Positions 1 to 12,525 of a stretch of DNA of 64,000 nt are shown in pieces. Within the stretch, counting starts at the first letter, position 1, and each line of letters begins with the position of its first letter. The position numbers and the translations under genes were made by a program. The notes beneath the pieces were generated by a model. It worked only from the letters and a program-made list of their open reading frames with translations. It was not told the origin of the DNA and did no database searches. Source of the stretch: Phorcus lineatus (Eukaryota > Mollusca > Gastropoda > Trochida > Trochidae). The DNA is taken from the NCBI GenBank assembly GCA_921293015.1, contig OV121089.1:39790520-39854519 (forward strand), in the 5' to 3' direction.

Positions 1-240
1 GTGAGAAATTCCGCAACACCATTGCGGATATGCATTGTGGTGAAACCTCCGAGCATCGGGTGGAACTAGCGAACCATGGGTGGTACTGCACTCAAATTCA
101 GTGTAGCATTGCACCCAAACCTGACTGCGTGTAGATCAGTTCTCTACTGCAGTCAAAGTTGCCGAGCCCCTGGCGGGATTTAAACCACTGACCTCTTGAC
201 CTGAAGCTGAACACACTAACTACTGGGCTAACCCTCCCCT
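1..240 (-). mobile_element. tRNA-derived SINE, 3' end cut by the window edge
   Basis: Read on the minus strand, this starts with a tRNA-like head. An A-box-like TTAGCCCAGTAGTTAG lies at 216-231 and a B-box-like GGTTTAAATCC at 176-186. The body then runs to the window edge. The same body recurs at 6330-6531, 47671-47794 and 52687-52918; those copies supply the 3' end (TTTCTCCCTGCAATAATACTAG, a GTGTTAAACCCC-like motif, ACTC repeats). This is the only copy in the window that keeps the pol III-type head. The A/B-box reading follows general SINE knowledge; the family name is unknown. Confidence 0.72.
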
Positions 241-2120
241 TAACATAAATGAGATGACTTGTCAATACTTCAGTGTAAGCTAGGAGGACCATAATTTAAC
301 CAATGAACAAAACCAAACAACACCAACAACATTTTTCTCTTTTGATGCATTTGAAACCCAGATCCCATACCTCTCTATGGTATACATAAGACCTCTGGTA
401 AAAGTTACAGTAATGTAGTAAGAAGGTCTCATTTATGTACAAATTGCCCAGGAAATAAAGCAACCGTATACAATTGTAAGTATATGCTGCAAAAGCTATT
501 CATAAAGTTTAACCTACAGCAATGACAGAATTTTTCACCAGTGAAATCTGAACGCCAGATTACTTGTCTTTGGATATTCATTCGCTTATATATCAACCTG
601 TAATCATCTTATTATTACTGTAAACAGCCTCATTATTGTGGATTCCTATGGTTCACTCTTAACCTCCTACATACTTCACTCCTAATTATATAACACACGT
701 AAAAGTATGTCGCAAGAGCTACAGAGCTCTGCCAAAAATCCTCACTTGATGTAATTTCAATAGACTTCCACGTCAATTAAGTGCTACAGAAATAAGATTC
801 ATTGGTTTAATTCCAAATGTATACTATGCACATTTGATATATGTTAAGTGTGGATGTGTAAGATCATCTTGCCCACAGTTTTAATTTCCAGTGGTTTTCT
901 TATGAATGACAATAGCTAAATATTAATCCAAATGTTATGTATGTGAAGTCTGGTTTAACAAACATTCAACCAGAAATCTCATAAAATTTATTTTTCAACA
1001 TGAAATTTAAATTGAAGACTTTGGAAATTATGTCAAGTCCCAAATGCTTTTGCAAAGGTCTGTGTAGGATTGAACTATTGCACTATACCAATGACAGAAT
1101 TCTTCCAGTCAGATTTGAACTCCACTTATGCCTCTGTCTTATCCAAGCCTCCTATAGATCTAACTGTAACTATCTCATGAAGAAGGTTGCAGCATAATGG
1201 TCACTTCAAGGAGATGACTCACCCCTATACATATGTAAGTGTATGCTGGAAGGGCTATAGAACTTACATCCATCTTGTCTCTCACAACACATTAGCTTAC
1301 AATCAATACTGGACTCCTCTGAGAACTAACAAAGCTTATTAGCAGTTATCATCTGGTCTGAAAAATGAGTCAATCGTCTTTGTTGGAAGTAGTAATGAGA
1401 GAATTTTTTTTCAATTTAGCTGCCAATGCGATAATATTTTGGAGTAGCCCATCTTGAGCCAGTGGTCATTATGGCAAATCCTAAGTATCATTAACTTGAT
1501 GATTCTTGAATATTTTACATTTTCAAAGGGTTAGCATTCCAAGTCCTTATGTTACAGTCAGTCAATTTGAAAGCGTTTCTAAACAAATTGAGGCAGCATA
1601 TTTAAGATTACTTTAGAACAGACCATAATCATAGTAAGTATTCTTATTGGCTGATTTAAATAATAATTCCTGAGAATTATTATTCAATTTGGTTTCAATT
1701 CAAAGGGATTGAATCTGGTTTCTGCTTCTGGCAGTGTTCAATATAATAACTATTTAGAGAGTCAATAAGAAATAGCAGAGATTATTGACTGAATGAGCCA
1801 GAGAGGTCCCCTCACTGAAGAACATCTACATTTGCATCAATCCACTATAGAAGCACTTCAGACTTTGATTTACAAATCAATGGATACTATAAATATATAC
1901 AAACGTATATATGAACACTCATACGTTCAATATGTTCATATCAATAATCAATGAATATTCTAATATAAAATCTTATGATTTTATTAATATTCTCTCTTGG
2001 AAATGAGACCAATTTCTTGTTTATCCAAAATGATTCACCTTCACAAACAAATCTAATCTATGAACTGCATTGCTGACTAATTTGAGAAGTTCTATATACA
2101 ATATATGAATTAAAAAAATA
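241..2120. other. non-coding AT-rich DNA with faint old duplications
   Basis: No exon-like open frame with splice sites is seen. Short degenerate matches (466-509 with 1223-1264, both around TGTAAGTRTATGCTG; 521-563 with 1089-1126, both around CAATGACAGAATT) suggest an old, decayed repeat. Confidence 0.4.
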
Positions 2121-2135
2121 GAGCCATGGGCTCTG

Positions 2136-3470
2136 TAGCTCATCAGACTTTTGATGGAAATAGGTGTTTGGGTTTAGACCATGAGGTCATGGGCAGTGTA
2201 GGAAAGATAGCCTGTCCCAACGTCCGAGTTATTCACAAATAAAAAAGGCCCATTGCCCATTTGGGGTCAAGGGGTCACCGAACCTACAATTCAGAATCCC
2301 CATTGTCCAAGGAATCTACACACAACTATTAAGCTATCAAGACCTTTTGGAACTGGAGAAGAAGATGAAAGTAGGATTTTAAGGTTTTGACCCCTGTGAC
2401 CCCGTTTGGGGTCAAGTGGTCACCAAACCTACAATTTAGAATCCCAAGTGTCCAAGGAGTCTTCACACAATTTTTCAGCTCTCTAGACCTATTGGAACTA
2501 GGGAAAAAGATGAAATTAGGTTTTTTAGGTTTTGACCCCTGTGACCCCATTTGGGGTCATGGGGTCACCAAACCTACAATTTAGAATCCCTGTTGGCCAA
2601 GGAGTCTACACACACCTTTTCAGCTCTCTAGACCTTTTGAAACTAGGGAAAAAGATGAAATTAGGTTTTTTAGGTTTTGACCCCTGTGACCCCATTTGTG
2701 GTCATAGGGTCACCAAACCTACAATTTAGAATCCCCGTTGGCCAAGGAGTCTACACACACCTTTTCAGCTCTCTAGACCTTTATGAACTGGAGAAGAAGA
2801 TGAAAATAGGTTTTTCAGGTTTTGACCCCTGTGACCCCATTTAGAGTCATGGGGTCACCAAACCTACAATTTAGAATCTCCAGTGCCCAAGGAGTCTACA
2901 CACAACTATTCAGCTCTCTGGACCTTTTGGAACTGGAGAAGAAGATGAAAATAGGTTTTTCATGTTTTGACCCCTGTGACCTCATTTGGGGTCATAGGGT
3001 CACCAAACCTACAATTTAGAATCCCCGTTGGCCAAGGAGTCTACACACACCTTTTCAGCTCTCTAGACCTTTATGAACTGGAGAAGAAGATGAAAATAGG
3101 TTTTTCAGGTTTTGACCCCTGTGACCCCATTTAGAGTCATGGGGTCACCAAACCTACAATTTAGAATCTCCAGTACCCAAGGAGTCTACACACAACTATT
3201 CAGCTCTCTGGACCTTTTGGAACTGGAGAAGAAGATGAAAATAGGTTTTTCATGTTTTGACCCCTGTGACCTCATTTGGGGTCATGGGGTCACAAAATCT
3301 ACAATTTAGAATCTCCAGTGCCCAAGGAGTCTACACACAACTTTTCAGCTCTCTAGAGTCATTGGTTTTGGAGAAGAAGTCGAAAAAGTGAAAAGTTTAC
3401 GGATGGACGGACGGACGGATGGACGGACGCCGGACGCCTTGCCATGCCATCTTTCAGACCTGATGAGCTA
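2136..3470. mobile_element. Non-autonomous element with TAGCTCATCAG ends and internal satellite
   Basis: The 11-bp sequence TAGCTCATCAG at 2136-2146 returns as its exact reverse complement at 3460-3470. The right end carries a GACG/GGAC microsatellite (3403-3437) followed by CGGACGCC. Between the ends lies a 145-bp tandem array. A second copy at 60107-60513 shares the left terminus, the GAAGAAGTCG...AAAGTGAAAAGTTTA block and the GGACAGACAGA tract, but has almost no array. Elements with this GACG tract are common in molluscan genomes as far as I recall. No transposase is encoded, and mobility is inferred. Confidence 0.6.
2240..3365. repeat. 145-bp tandem array, about 7.7 copies, with a 290-bp higher-order unit
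   Basis: The motif TTTTGACCCCTGTGACC recurs every 145 bp (about 2387, 2532, 2677, 2822, 2967, 3112 and 3257). The units starting near 2677 and 2967 match each other (both GTTGGCCAAGG, TTTATGAACTGG), as do those near 2822 and 3112 (both TTTAGAGTCATGG). The last four to five units are therefore an AB-AB dimer of 290 bp. Each unit holds an open frame of about 65 codons, but 145 is not a multiple of 3, so the frame rotates and coding is unlikely. Confidence 0.9.
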
Positions 3471-4829
3471 ATTAAGAGTTTTCCTTCTGTAGTTTGGTTC
3501 TACATAAAGCAAGCAGATTTCAATGTTTAAGTTTTAAACAGTTTTTAGTTCACCAGAAAATTTTACACTTATTACCATTTCATACAGAATAAATGCAATG
3601 AACTGCAGGCAAAAATAATTTTTGTCCTTTTAAGAAAAGCTATCATTCTCACATTTTAATCAACCAACATATGAAACTTCAGTCTTTCAGCATATCCACT
3701 GATTTTCTAGTTTTTTTTAAAAAAATCAAATAAATTAAAATAAAGAAAGAAGCCAATATACTTTTGAAAAATATATTTGAATTTAGATATTCACTTTTAA
3801 ATTACGGCGAGTTCTAGTTTCACTTTGTATAAAAACTAAGATTAAAACTTACTTAAACTCTTTTTAACAAATACACCACGTTTATCCAAACAAAGGGCTT
3901 TAAAGACACAACGGTTTATTTTTGGCTTTTTTTACAAAATAAACCAATCTATGTCAGACATACTTCTTTCGCCATAAAATTTCTCAAAATTTCTGTAAGA
4001 GTCATTTTCTTTACTTAGATAAATAAATTTCATACAATAAAGTTAGTCCAAAATAGATTTAAATGACATTTTTTTTATTGGCGCCATCGTCCATTGAATG
4101 GTCCTTGTCTGGGCTAAATGCACAGAGGAATTGGAGTTGGTTGGAAGGTCAATAAGCAGCTCCAGTTACCGCTGGCAATCAATGCAAATTGGGTAAGCAT
4201 ATTCATGTTCAGTCACCAGGAAGTTTGCAATCAAAGCATCTACAAATAGATGCCAAAACTGTACAGAGGAGGAAATTTGAGTTTACCAAATAATCAGGAT
4301 CTTCATTGAGTTCATAAATAACAGTAATCTCAGATTCATGCAACTATTTATGTGGTGGTGGGACAAATTAGTTTCTTTGTTTCATCATTACTTAAAGGTC
4401 TATCCAGAGTTTCTAATAATAAATTCTCTATGTTGTTTATGAGTATGTTTTTTGAACCTCAAAGCAGTTAAAGATTGATAACTCCCTCAAAGTTAAACGT
4501 AAGTATGGAAATGCTGGTTTAAAAAAACAACATTTAAAGACAGAATGAAACTAACTTTCTTTTACAAGACATGTCTATTATGCAAATCTGAGTGGTAACA
4601 GTGTATAAACGGTGATGCAATGTGTCATTTTTACATATGTCCATGGGTACCTCTCAGCCACTTATTCTCTGAAGCATCACACCAAAAGATATAGCTGCAC
4701 ATCCCACGAAGGAGAAGGAAGTGTTTCCAGATTATACCTTATAGGAAGTCAAACGTTTAAAAAGATTCCTGAAGTGAGTGAAAATCTGTTTTATCAAGAT
4801 CTCAGAAATGATCTAGATAACAGTTGCTA
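3471..4829. other. no gene seen
   Basis: Plain AT-rich sequence with poly-A and poly-T tracts. A small higher-GC patch at 4078-4190 (GGCGCCATCG...) has no convincing open frame or splice pair. Confidence 0.35.
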
Positions 4830-6140
4830 ATTACAGCTCAGGGAAGAACCAATGTACAGACAATTACAGGTTACACCAAGGCAAAGAAATATCTTTCCAG
4901 AAAATACTTGTTGAAAAAGATAAAAGCTTAAAAATATATTTCTCAGTTCTAATCTGCTTTACTTAAACTTCAGAAAAGATCAAGATTATAGAAGAACCAA
5001 CAGATATAACATTGCACATCATATGAAGGACAAAAACAATCTTTTCCGAAAATATCACTTAATCTTAATACAAGTTTTCTTGGAGCAAATTTTTTTTATG
5101 AGATCTCAAAGCAGATAAACTTTTTGTTGTCAATACACTGTGGAGCAGAACCAACACAGACATGACACCAAGGTCTAGAAAAACCTAACAAGAAGAGACC
5201 TTCTAAAGCAGAAATAGGGTTAAACAGCATTCTTAATACCAATGGCTTGATAAAAATCTGGAAGAAGATGAAGCTAATGATTGTCGTTCCACTGTGAAAA
5301 AGAAACACACAGACATCACATCAAGGTCAAGGAAAATCTTACAAGAAGAGACCTTTTAAAGTAGATAAAGGGTTAAAACAGCTTTCTTGGTACCAATCTG
5401 TTTGATGAAAGTCTTGGAGAGGATGAAGCTAATGATTGTCAGTACACTATGAAGAACAAACACACAGACATCACATCAAGGTAAAATAAATCTTACAAGA
5501 GACCTTTTACAGTACATAAAGGGTTAAAACAGCTTTTATGGTACCAATCTCTTTGATAAAAGTCTTGAAGAGGATGGTACTAAATGTTGTCAATAAACTG
5601 TAAAGAACAAACACACAGACATAACACCAAGGTCAAGGAAAATCTTACAAGAAGAGACCTTTTAAAGTAGATAAAGGGTTAAAACAGCTTTCTTGGTACC
5701 AATCTGTTTGATGAAAGTCTTGAAGAGGATGGTACTAAATGTTGTCAATACACTGTAAAGAACAAACACACAGACATAACACCAAGGTCAAGGAAAATCT
5801 TACAAGAAGAGACCTTTTAAAGTAGATAAAGGGTTAAAACAGCTTTCTTGGTACCAATCTGTTTGATGAAAGTCTTGAAGAGGATGGTACTAAATGTTGT
5901 CAATACACTGTAAAGAACAAACACACAGACATAACACCAAGGTCAAGGAAAATCTTACAAGAAGAGACCTTTTAAAGTAGGTAAAGGGTTAAAACAGCTT
6001 TCTTGGTACCAATCAGTGTGATGAAAATCTTGGAGAGGATGAAGCTAATGGTTGTCAATACACCAAGAGCTAAAACCAACACTCAGACAGTTACAGGTCA
6101 CAGCAAGGCCAAGATAAATCTACCAGAGTCAACCCTCAAT
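4830..6140. repeat. 155-bp tandem array with a homogeneous core and decayed flanks
   Basis: The motif ACAAGAAGAGACC lies at about 5188, 5341, 5495 (shortened), 5647, 5802 and 5957, giving spacings of 152-155 bp. Units around 5632-5940 are almost identical. Units towards 4840 and 6130 are recognisable only from short blocks (GAAGAACCAA, ACCAAGG). This gradient is typical of arrays homogenised by unequal exchange in the middle. No frame stays open across units. Confidence 0.88.
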
Positions 6141-6329
6141 CAACTAACTCAGCAGGACACCATGACTGATGCCTCCAGTGTCATTTCCTTCCTGTAACTG
6201 ATTGATTGCTCTGACCAGCGGTCAAGCATGGAAGGAGATTCAGAGCATTGTGGTCAGTGGTCAGATGTTCAATCAATGCTCACAGTTTATAAACGATTCC
6301 TTTAGTTTTGCTTTCATAAACAGAATAAA

Positions 6330-6531
6330 AGAACTGTTCTACATACAATCAGGTTTAGGTGCAATGCTACACTGGATTTCATCACAATACCACCTATGGT
6401 TCGCTAGTTCCAACTGATGCTTGTAGGTTTTGCCACTATGCATTAGCAAACTAGTACTGTTGCCTTTCTACCTGTAATAGGGAGATATAAAAGAAATACT
6501 CTTAAAAGCAGTGTTACACCCCAAATCCCCT
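6330..6531 (+). mobile_element. SINE copy, head missing
   Basis: This matches the body of the SINE at 1-240 (GTGCAATGCTACACTG, TTCGCTAGTTCCA) and continues into the 3' part: AAATACTCTTAAAAGCAGTG followed by TTACACCCC. The tRNA-like head is absent or too decayed to see. Confidence 0.65.
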
Positions 6532-6544
6532 CAACTCATCCACT

Positions 6545-9500
6545 TTAATAAAATGTACATAGAATTTATTTTAAAAATGCATAGGGTACCTTTCAGAGTT
6601 GCTGGGAAATCCATGTAAGGAAATCTATGGTCAATATTGATTAGAAATGGAAGATTATTAATCACACATCACATACATTGCTAATATTTGTTTTTAGTCT
6701 TGATAAAAGATGCTTTATAAGGATATTATCACATATATTCACATTTTATTATTACATCACACTACTGCTAAAACATGACAAAAAGTTTGGTTAAGTGATA
6801 TTCAAAAATAATCATACAGTTAACTTTAATCACTAGTATCATTGATCATTTCTTAATTTGTAATAACCTTTACAAATCTTTGTTGTCAGATTGGACAGAT
6901 GTGAAAAGGCTTTGAATCATATTCCAATTAACTTATAATATTATTTTCCTGTGAATTAACTACTAAGAAGCAAAGTTGGCATTTATGTAAATGGTTATTT
7001 GCCACATGTTGCGTAGAAACCAATGAAATGATATCTTAGCTCATAACAATTGATAATGCCTGATTTCTCAAACTAGGCTACCTTCTGAAAAACAAACATA
7101 AAAATAGAATTTATTACACATTTTAAAATGCATATGATGCCTTGTGTAAACATATAAAATCAATTGATTATAATCATTTTTCAAGTGTAAAGTTTTGCCC
7201 TTCAAGGCCAATAACACAAAAAATCAGAGACAAATATTTTAGTTAATTTATTAGTTTATCATTTCATTAAAATAATTCAATCCATTAAATGATTTTCTTC
7301 TTACAAGAAATACTTGTATCTTTGCTAGGGTTATTTAAATTTTTTACATCAAAATGTATGATAAGGGCCCAAACATGATCAACAGTGGAAATGCATTAAA
7401 AAATAAAGCATGTTTATTCAGAATGTAGGTGTTTTTTCAATTCTACGAGATATGATAAAGCCATGTGACATCTGAATTCCTTGTTTACCCTAATGTATAC
7501 ATCACAAGATTAGATTTTAACACATCAAGATTGTGGATAAGAGTTTTCTGCAATTATATGAAGAATAATTCATTCAAATTGGTGAGTATCATTAAGCTCA
7601 GTCTACTGATCTGTCTGGTCAGTCCAAGTAATTAACTGATCAAATCAGCCATGAGTCAATAATTGACTTGAATGGTCTCCGGCTGAAATTATTTCAATTC
7701 TAAAACCGACCAATGTCTGTCTCTTGCTTGCCATTGATCTCAGGTAATTTCAGCCTTGGCTGACTTTCAAGATTAAAATGTGAACCAAACTGTGCTTATT
7801 AAAATATTTGATGGTCACCTCTCAATTTTTTTATGTTAATAGATATTTTTAAAATATAGACATTTGAAACAGAACTTTTGCTTATTTACTAGAGGAAACA
7901 ACAATATTCATACAATATACTAAAAAAGAATTGAATATCCAACTGTTTCTCCCTAACATGAGCCTGGAGCCAAAACAGTTTTGCCATTAGATTCCACTGT
8001 ATGGTACAATGACAAGTCCAACATTTTAAAACAAATCAAAGGAGAAAAACACCAAATGTAATGATGAAATCTGCCAAAATATCTCTGAAGCGCTTGACAC
8101 GAATCATTAAAAAAGGTTTCCACAAAAGACAAGGAGGGAAGGTTAAATATAAGGAATTGAAATGTCTGGACACTTTCACAACACATGATCAAGATTGACA
8201 AAAGCTTTTTTCATATGGTCAGATTTTTATCTTGAGTGTTATGAATAATGTATACCACCTTTCAATTAGAATGTTTCCAAGACAGACTATCTACTTATGG
8301 AAAAGAAGTTCTGCAACACGTTTGGTAGTCTGGACACTTTGAAGACACATCATCTATCATGACTTTGGTAATTGAGAAACTTGTGAAAACTCTTTGATCA
8401 AGTCTCCGATAAAACCGAACATGGCTTCCCATTAAATATACCAGACATCTAGTGTTCCTGAGACATTTCTAATAAATAATGATTAGTTATGCAGGGGACT
8501 GTGAGATTTACTAGGATATATCCAATGAAAATGATTGAGACCAACAGATAAAAAATAAGTTAACATCGTGTCAGCAGGATGAAGGAAAACGATTCATAAA
8601 AAATAAAACATATATACTCTCTCATTATTTTAGAAAGAAAAGTTTATGATGAAATTTTTAAAAATTTAAACACTAAATTCCTTGTCAGAGATTTTTTTTC
8701 TTTAGAATGTCTATGCAATAGAAATTAAAATGTTAAAGAAACAAACATGTAGGTTGCTGTTATAACTATCTTTCTTGATCCTCTATACCATTTCAGAGCA
8801 GAAACATACTTTTTAAGAATACCGAAACCTCCTTTTTTCATCTCGACTGTAATGGAGGCTGGTCTCCAAGGCCTTTCTCTCTGTCCTTTACAGAAACATT
8901 ACATGATGTACAGTAAGACCCTAGCTGTCCTGGTGTTTGATATGGCTCCCTCTGGGACCATAAAGGGACCATAAAGCTACCCTGGCTGAGATGTAAATGT
9001 TGACTGAAGCTCACTAGGAAGTGATGCGAATCATATCCATCGAGTGGAAACTATCTAAATCCATTAGCGACCAACAGGTTGGGGAGAACGAGATTGAAAG
9101 CTTCGGAACAGACAACATATGTCAATTAAAATCTCAAGGCAAGAATCGAGTAAGGAAAACTGTCTATTGTTACTCTTTTAAAATTTATCTTCTGAATAAA
9201 TGAGTGGCAATATTAGCCCCTGTTCTTAAAAATGACATTTACAAGAAGTTCTAATGTTTGATAGTTTGATCTTTAAAAACACATTATCTGTTGAATTAAA
9301 CTCTTGGACTGGTCAGATTACAGCAATTGAATGCTCTGGTTTGGCCTTATGATAAAAATAAGTTATCAAAAATATTCCAGCACATGGTAGCGGATCATTC
9401 TTATAGAGGCAAATATGCATACAGAGAAATAAATCAAAGACTTTAAAACTGTCAACATTCATCAATTAAATTCTAAAACAACCATTAACCATCGCTATAA

Positions 9501-10140
9501 AGAGATGGATATGAAACCAGAAGATGTATGGATGCCTGGATTGAGAGGTAAATTCACTATGTATTGCAGGTTTCAAGACAGGGACACCGTAAAATGTGAA
9601 ATTCTCTTTGAGTCTTTGTTAATCTATTTAAGATAAAACATTTTAGATGTGATAAAAACATAAAGAGTATGATGACAATGATAGTGCTTAATCAGCAGAT
9701 TTGTATCTTAAAAATAGCTCCTATCATACCTTCATTTTTTTTAGGCCAAAAGCCTTAAGCCTTGTATCACTGACGGCCAGTTACTCAACGCTATTAATAA
9801 CTTGTAATTTGTCATTCAATGGAAGGAAAATATTTTTAACTCTCACCACCGCTGTCTAGCAGGGCGTTTCATGGAAATAGTACAGAATGCTGCTGGAGTG
9901 CTTGGCAGCAAGAAAGTATGACATAATGTATCCTAATGAATAAAATGATCTGGTTGTGTGTGAAACAATGTCATATCTGTCAATCCCTCTACATTAAATA
10001 CTTTGGCAAAGGCACCACCATATTTTCAAACAAGCAAACTGCCTGAAGTTATTAGGTTCTAATTTGTTAATGTGATCTTCACTGGTCATCCATGGTGCTA
10101 CTATAAATGGATGCAAGTCATTTCAATGGCTTCTTATACA
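6545..10140. other. no gene seen
   Basis: About 3.6 kb of AT-rich sequence. The only local structure noticed is a 12-bp direct duplication GGGACCATAAA(G) near 8955-8980. Open frames here are short, and none resembles a known protein. Confidence 0.35.
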
Positions 10141-10142
10141 TA

Positions 10143-10335
10143 TTGATACGAGGCTTTTAGTCCTGCTTCATGACTGTGTAAATAAAGGAGCCCTTAATAT
10201 AGTCTAGGTCCACATTCAGCAAGTCTACATTGACCGAATACACATATGACATTAAAAGCCCAAAGAAAATAATATTATGGATGAAGGAACATTTAATTAT
10301 TAAAATTTTTCATAGACTAAATTTTGGTCTTCAAG
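10143..10335 (-). repeat. dispersed repeat, copy 1 (partner at 30795-30990)
   Basis: The reverse complement of this segment aligns over about 190 bp with 30795-30990. Shared blocks include TTTAGTCTATGAAAAATTTT, GACTTGCTGAATGTGGACC and CACAGTCATGAAGCAGGAC. The two copies are in opposite orientation 20.6 kb apart, with roughly 80-85% identity by eye and small indels. No terminal repeats or coding potential are evident, so it is probably a fragment of an unidentified element. Confidence 0.7.
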
Positions 10336-11830
10336 GCTTTCAGCCTGATGGATATCAGCTAGAGGATAGGGAGTTAAACATATACAAACATGCTGATGTA
10401 GCAGGATTGATGACCACTACTGATTTTTGCCTTGCAACTTCTGGTACAGAAATAACTCTTGTGGGAAAAAATAGTTACACATAATAAATGGAGCCCAAAT
10501 ATGTCAAAATGGCGTGGTGAAATTATGACATTATTCAATCATCTACATTAAAACAAGCTATTACTGATGTTCCATGTCATCTATCATTCACTCCCTTTAA
10601 AAATTTCTCTTACAAGTTTTGAAAAAAAATTGAAATGTTAAAGGGACAGAAGCAAGTTTTTTTGAAATTTTATTATAAAAATTATGTTCTCATATAGACA
10701 TGAGAGCATACAAAATGTATAGTCCTCAAGTGGTCAGATAATATCATTTCTAAACCCGATCATCTGTTCTTGTAGAGGAAGTGTCAAGAAAAAAAGACTG
10801 GACGCCATTTTTGTGTTAACACCTTTTAATCATTTGAGATAGGAAATGGACTCGCATAGCTTAAAGAGCCACTCCATGAGTTGTTGGAGTCATATATGCC
10901 AAACCAGGGACCTTATATACAGGGATATGAAACTAAGGCTAATTAGCAATCTAGGTCGTCTCGCTTTACGGTTCAACGCACACACGACTGGGTTCGGGCA
11001 CAGCGCATACTCATTAGCGCACAGTTTCAGCGGAACCGTTTTACGAAGATTCCCTGCTCCATCCGTAAAAAAACAACAGAAGAGCCTCCCTTGTGGTATT
11101 GTTGTCACAAAGAAAGAGAGTCGACGAAATTGACAAAAAGGGAAGGGAAAAAGAGCAAGTGTCTCCGTGGTACACTAAAGCAGTGTTACTGAAAGTAGAA
11201 ACTGTTTTGAATGTGATGTGAACTTGAACTTGCAACTTTGTAACAAGCTTGTAATTTATATGATAATATAATTTGGATATGATATCAATGATTTAGCCTT
11301 TTAGCATTTCAAATGATTTGATATTGATGTGTTATTCTATAGATGTTATCTTTATTACTTTATCCTACGTTTAAATACCTGAATGTTTTTGGATATTGTA
11401 ATAAAATAAGGATGTGATACATGTGATGGCATTCCTAATAAAGGATATGTAAATATGTATTATGGATATGGATATATATCTGAATATCAAACCTAATGAA
11501 GTAAACAATCAAATGTGATGCAATGTTTTTGTTTTATATGTTTAGATACATTCAAGATTATCAAGCTGGGACGTGTATCATTAGACAAATAAAATATTGA
11601 TTTCAGATATAAATGAAATGTTAACGTTGTGTATGATTTTGTAATGCAGGTAGGTAGGGTGTTGTTATGCTAGTACCGAAATAAACTTCTTCTTCTGCTA
11701 TGATCATGCCTATGAAAAATGTTATTGTTATAATTACAATAATTTGCAACAGAAAATCATCTATATGAGAAAACGGTTACATTGTCAATACTTTCTTCTG
11801 ACGTAAAACGATTTTGAAGTATTACTTGAG

Positions 11831-11872
11831 GCAGGAATCGTATAGATCTCGTATAGTCTATACGATCCCTGC
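11831..11872. repeat. hairpin at the edge of the 211-bp array
   Basis: The 15-bp arms GCAGGAATCGTATAG (11831-11845) and CTATACGATCCCTGC (11858-11872) pair with one mismatch around a 12-bp loop. It lies immediately before the first 211-bp unit. Confidence 0.7.
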
Positions 11873-11874
11873 TT

Positions 11875-12525
11875 GAGGTAATGCTCAAACTCTCTGCTAT
11901 CAATGCAGACAAACTGGCCGACAGTCTAGTCGTCTTTGTGAAAAGTAAGAGCGATAACCACACTTACAGAAAAAAATATTCAATTACCAAATAGCGCAAA
12001 TACAATCAGAAAACATCCATCTGTCGGAAAACTCCATTTTTGGAAACTACCTTCCTATGTTCAACGATATTTTTAAGCCTTATTTGAGGCAATGCTCAAG
12101 TTCGTTGTTATCAGTGCAGACAAAATGACCGACAGACTAGTCGTCTATGTGAAAAGTAAGAGCGATAACCACACTTACAGAAAAAAATATTCAATTACCA
12201 AATAGCGCAAATACAATCAGAAAACATCCATCTGTCGGAAAACTCCATTTTTGGAAACTACCTTCCTATGTTCAACGATATTTTTAAGCCTTATTTGAGG
12301 CAATGCTCAAGTTCGTTGTTATCAGTGCAGACAAAATGACCGACAGACTAGTCGTCTATGTGAAAAGTAAGAGCGATAACCACACTTACAGAAAAATATA
12401 TCAAATTAACAAATAGCGCAAATACGATCAGAAAACATCCATCTGTCGGAAAACTCCATTTTTGGAAACTACCTGCCTATGTTCAACGATATTTTTAAGC
12501 CTTATTTGAGGCAATGCTCAAGTCA
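11875..12525. repeat. 211-bp tandem array inside the hAT-like element
   Basis: The phrase GAGGYAATGCTCAA starts at 11875, 12086, 12297 and 12508, exactly 211 bp apart. Units 2 and 3 are nearly identical, unit 1 is diverged and unit 4 is only a stub. The copies share CCATCTGTCGGAAAACTCC and ATAGCGCAAATAC. This is an internal minisatellite of a mobile element rather than a chromosomal satellite block. Confidence 0.9.

Noticed and set aside
2329-3309. Five open frames of 65-73 codons with similar peptides
   Set aside because: They are one 145-bp non-coding unit read repeatedly. The period is not a multiple of 3, and the same frame never continues between units.
3460-3467. CTGATGAG, the conserved box of hammerhead ribozymes
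   Set aside because: No CGAAAC partner or stem II/III pairing lies within reach on either strand. It is simply the inverted terminus of the GACG element.
10846-11133. 95-codon plus-strand frame overlapping the hAT-like element start
   Set aside because: It crosses the TIR boundary, is antisense to another similar frame, and shows no transposase motif.
11831-11872. Hairpin as a tRNA or terminator
   Set aside because: There is no cloverleaf and no T-run. It is part of the transposon's subterminal structure.
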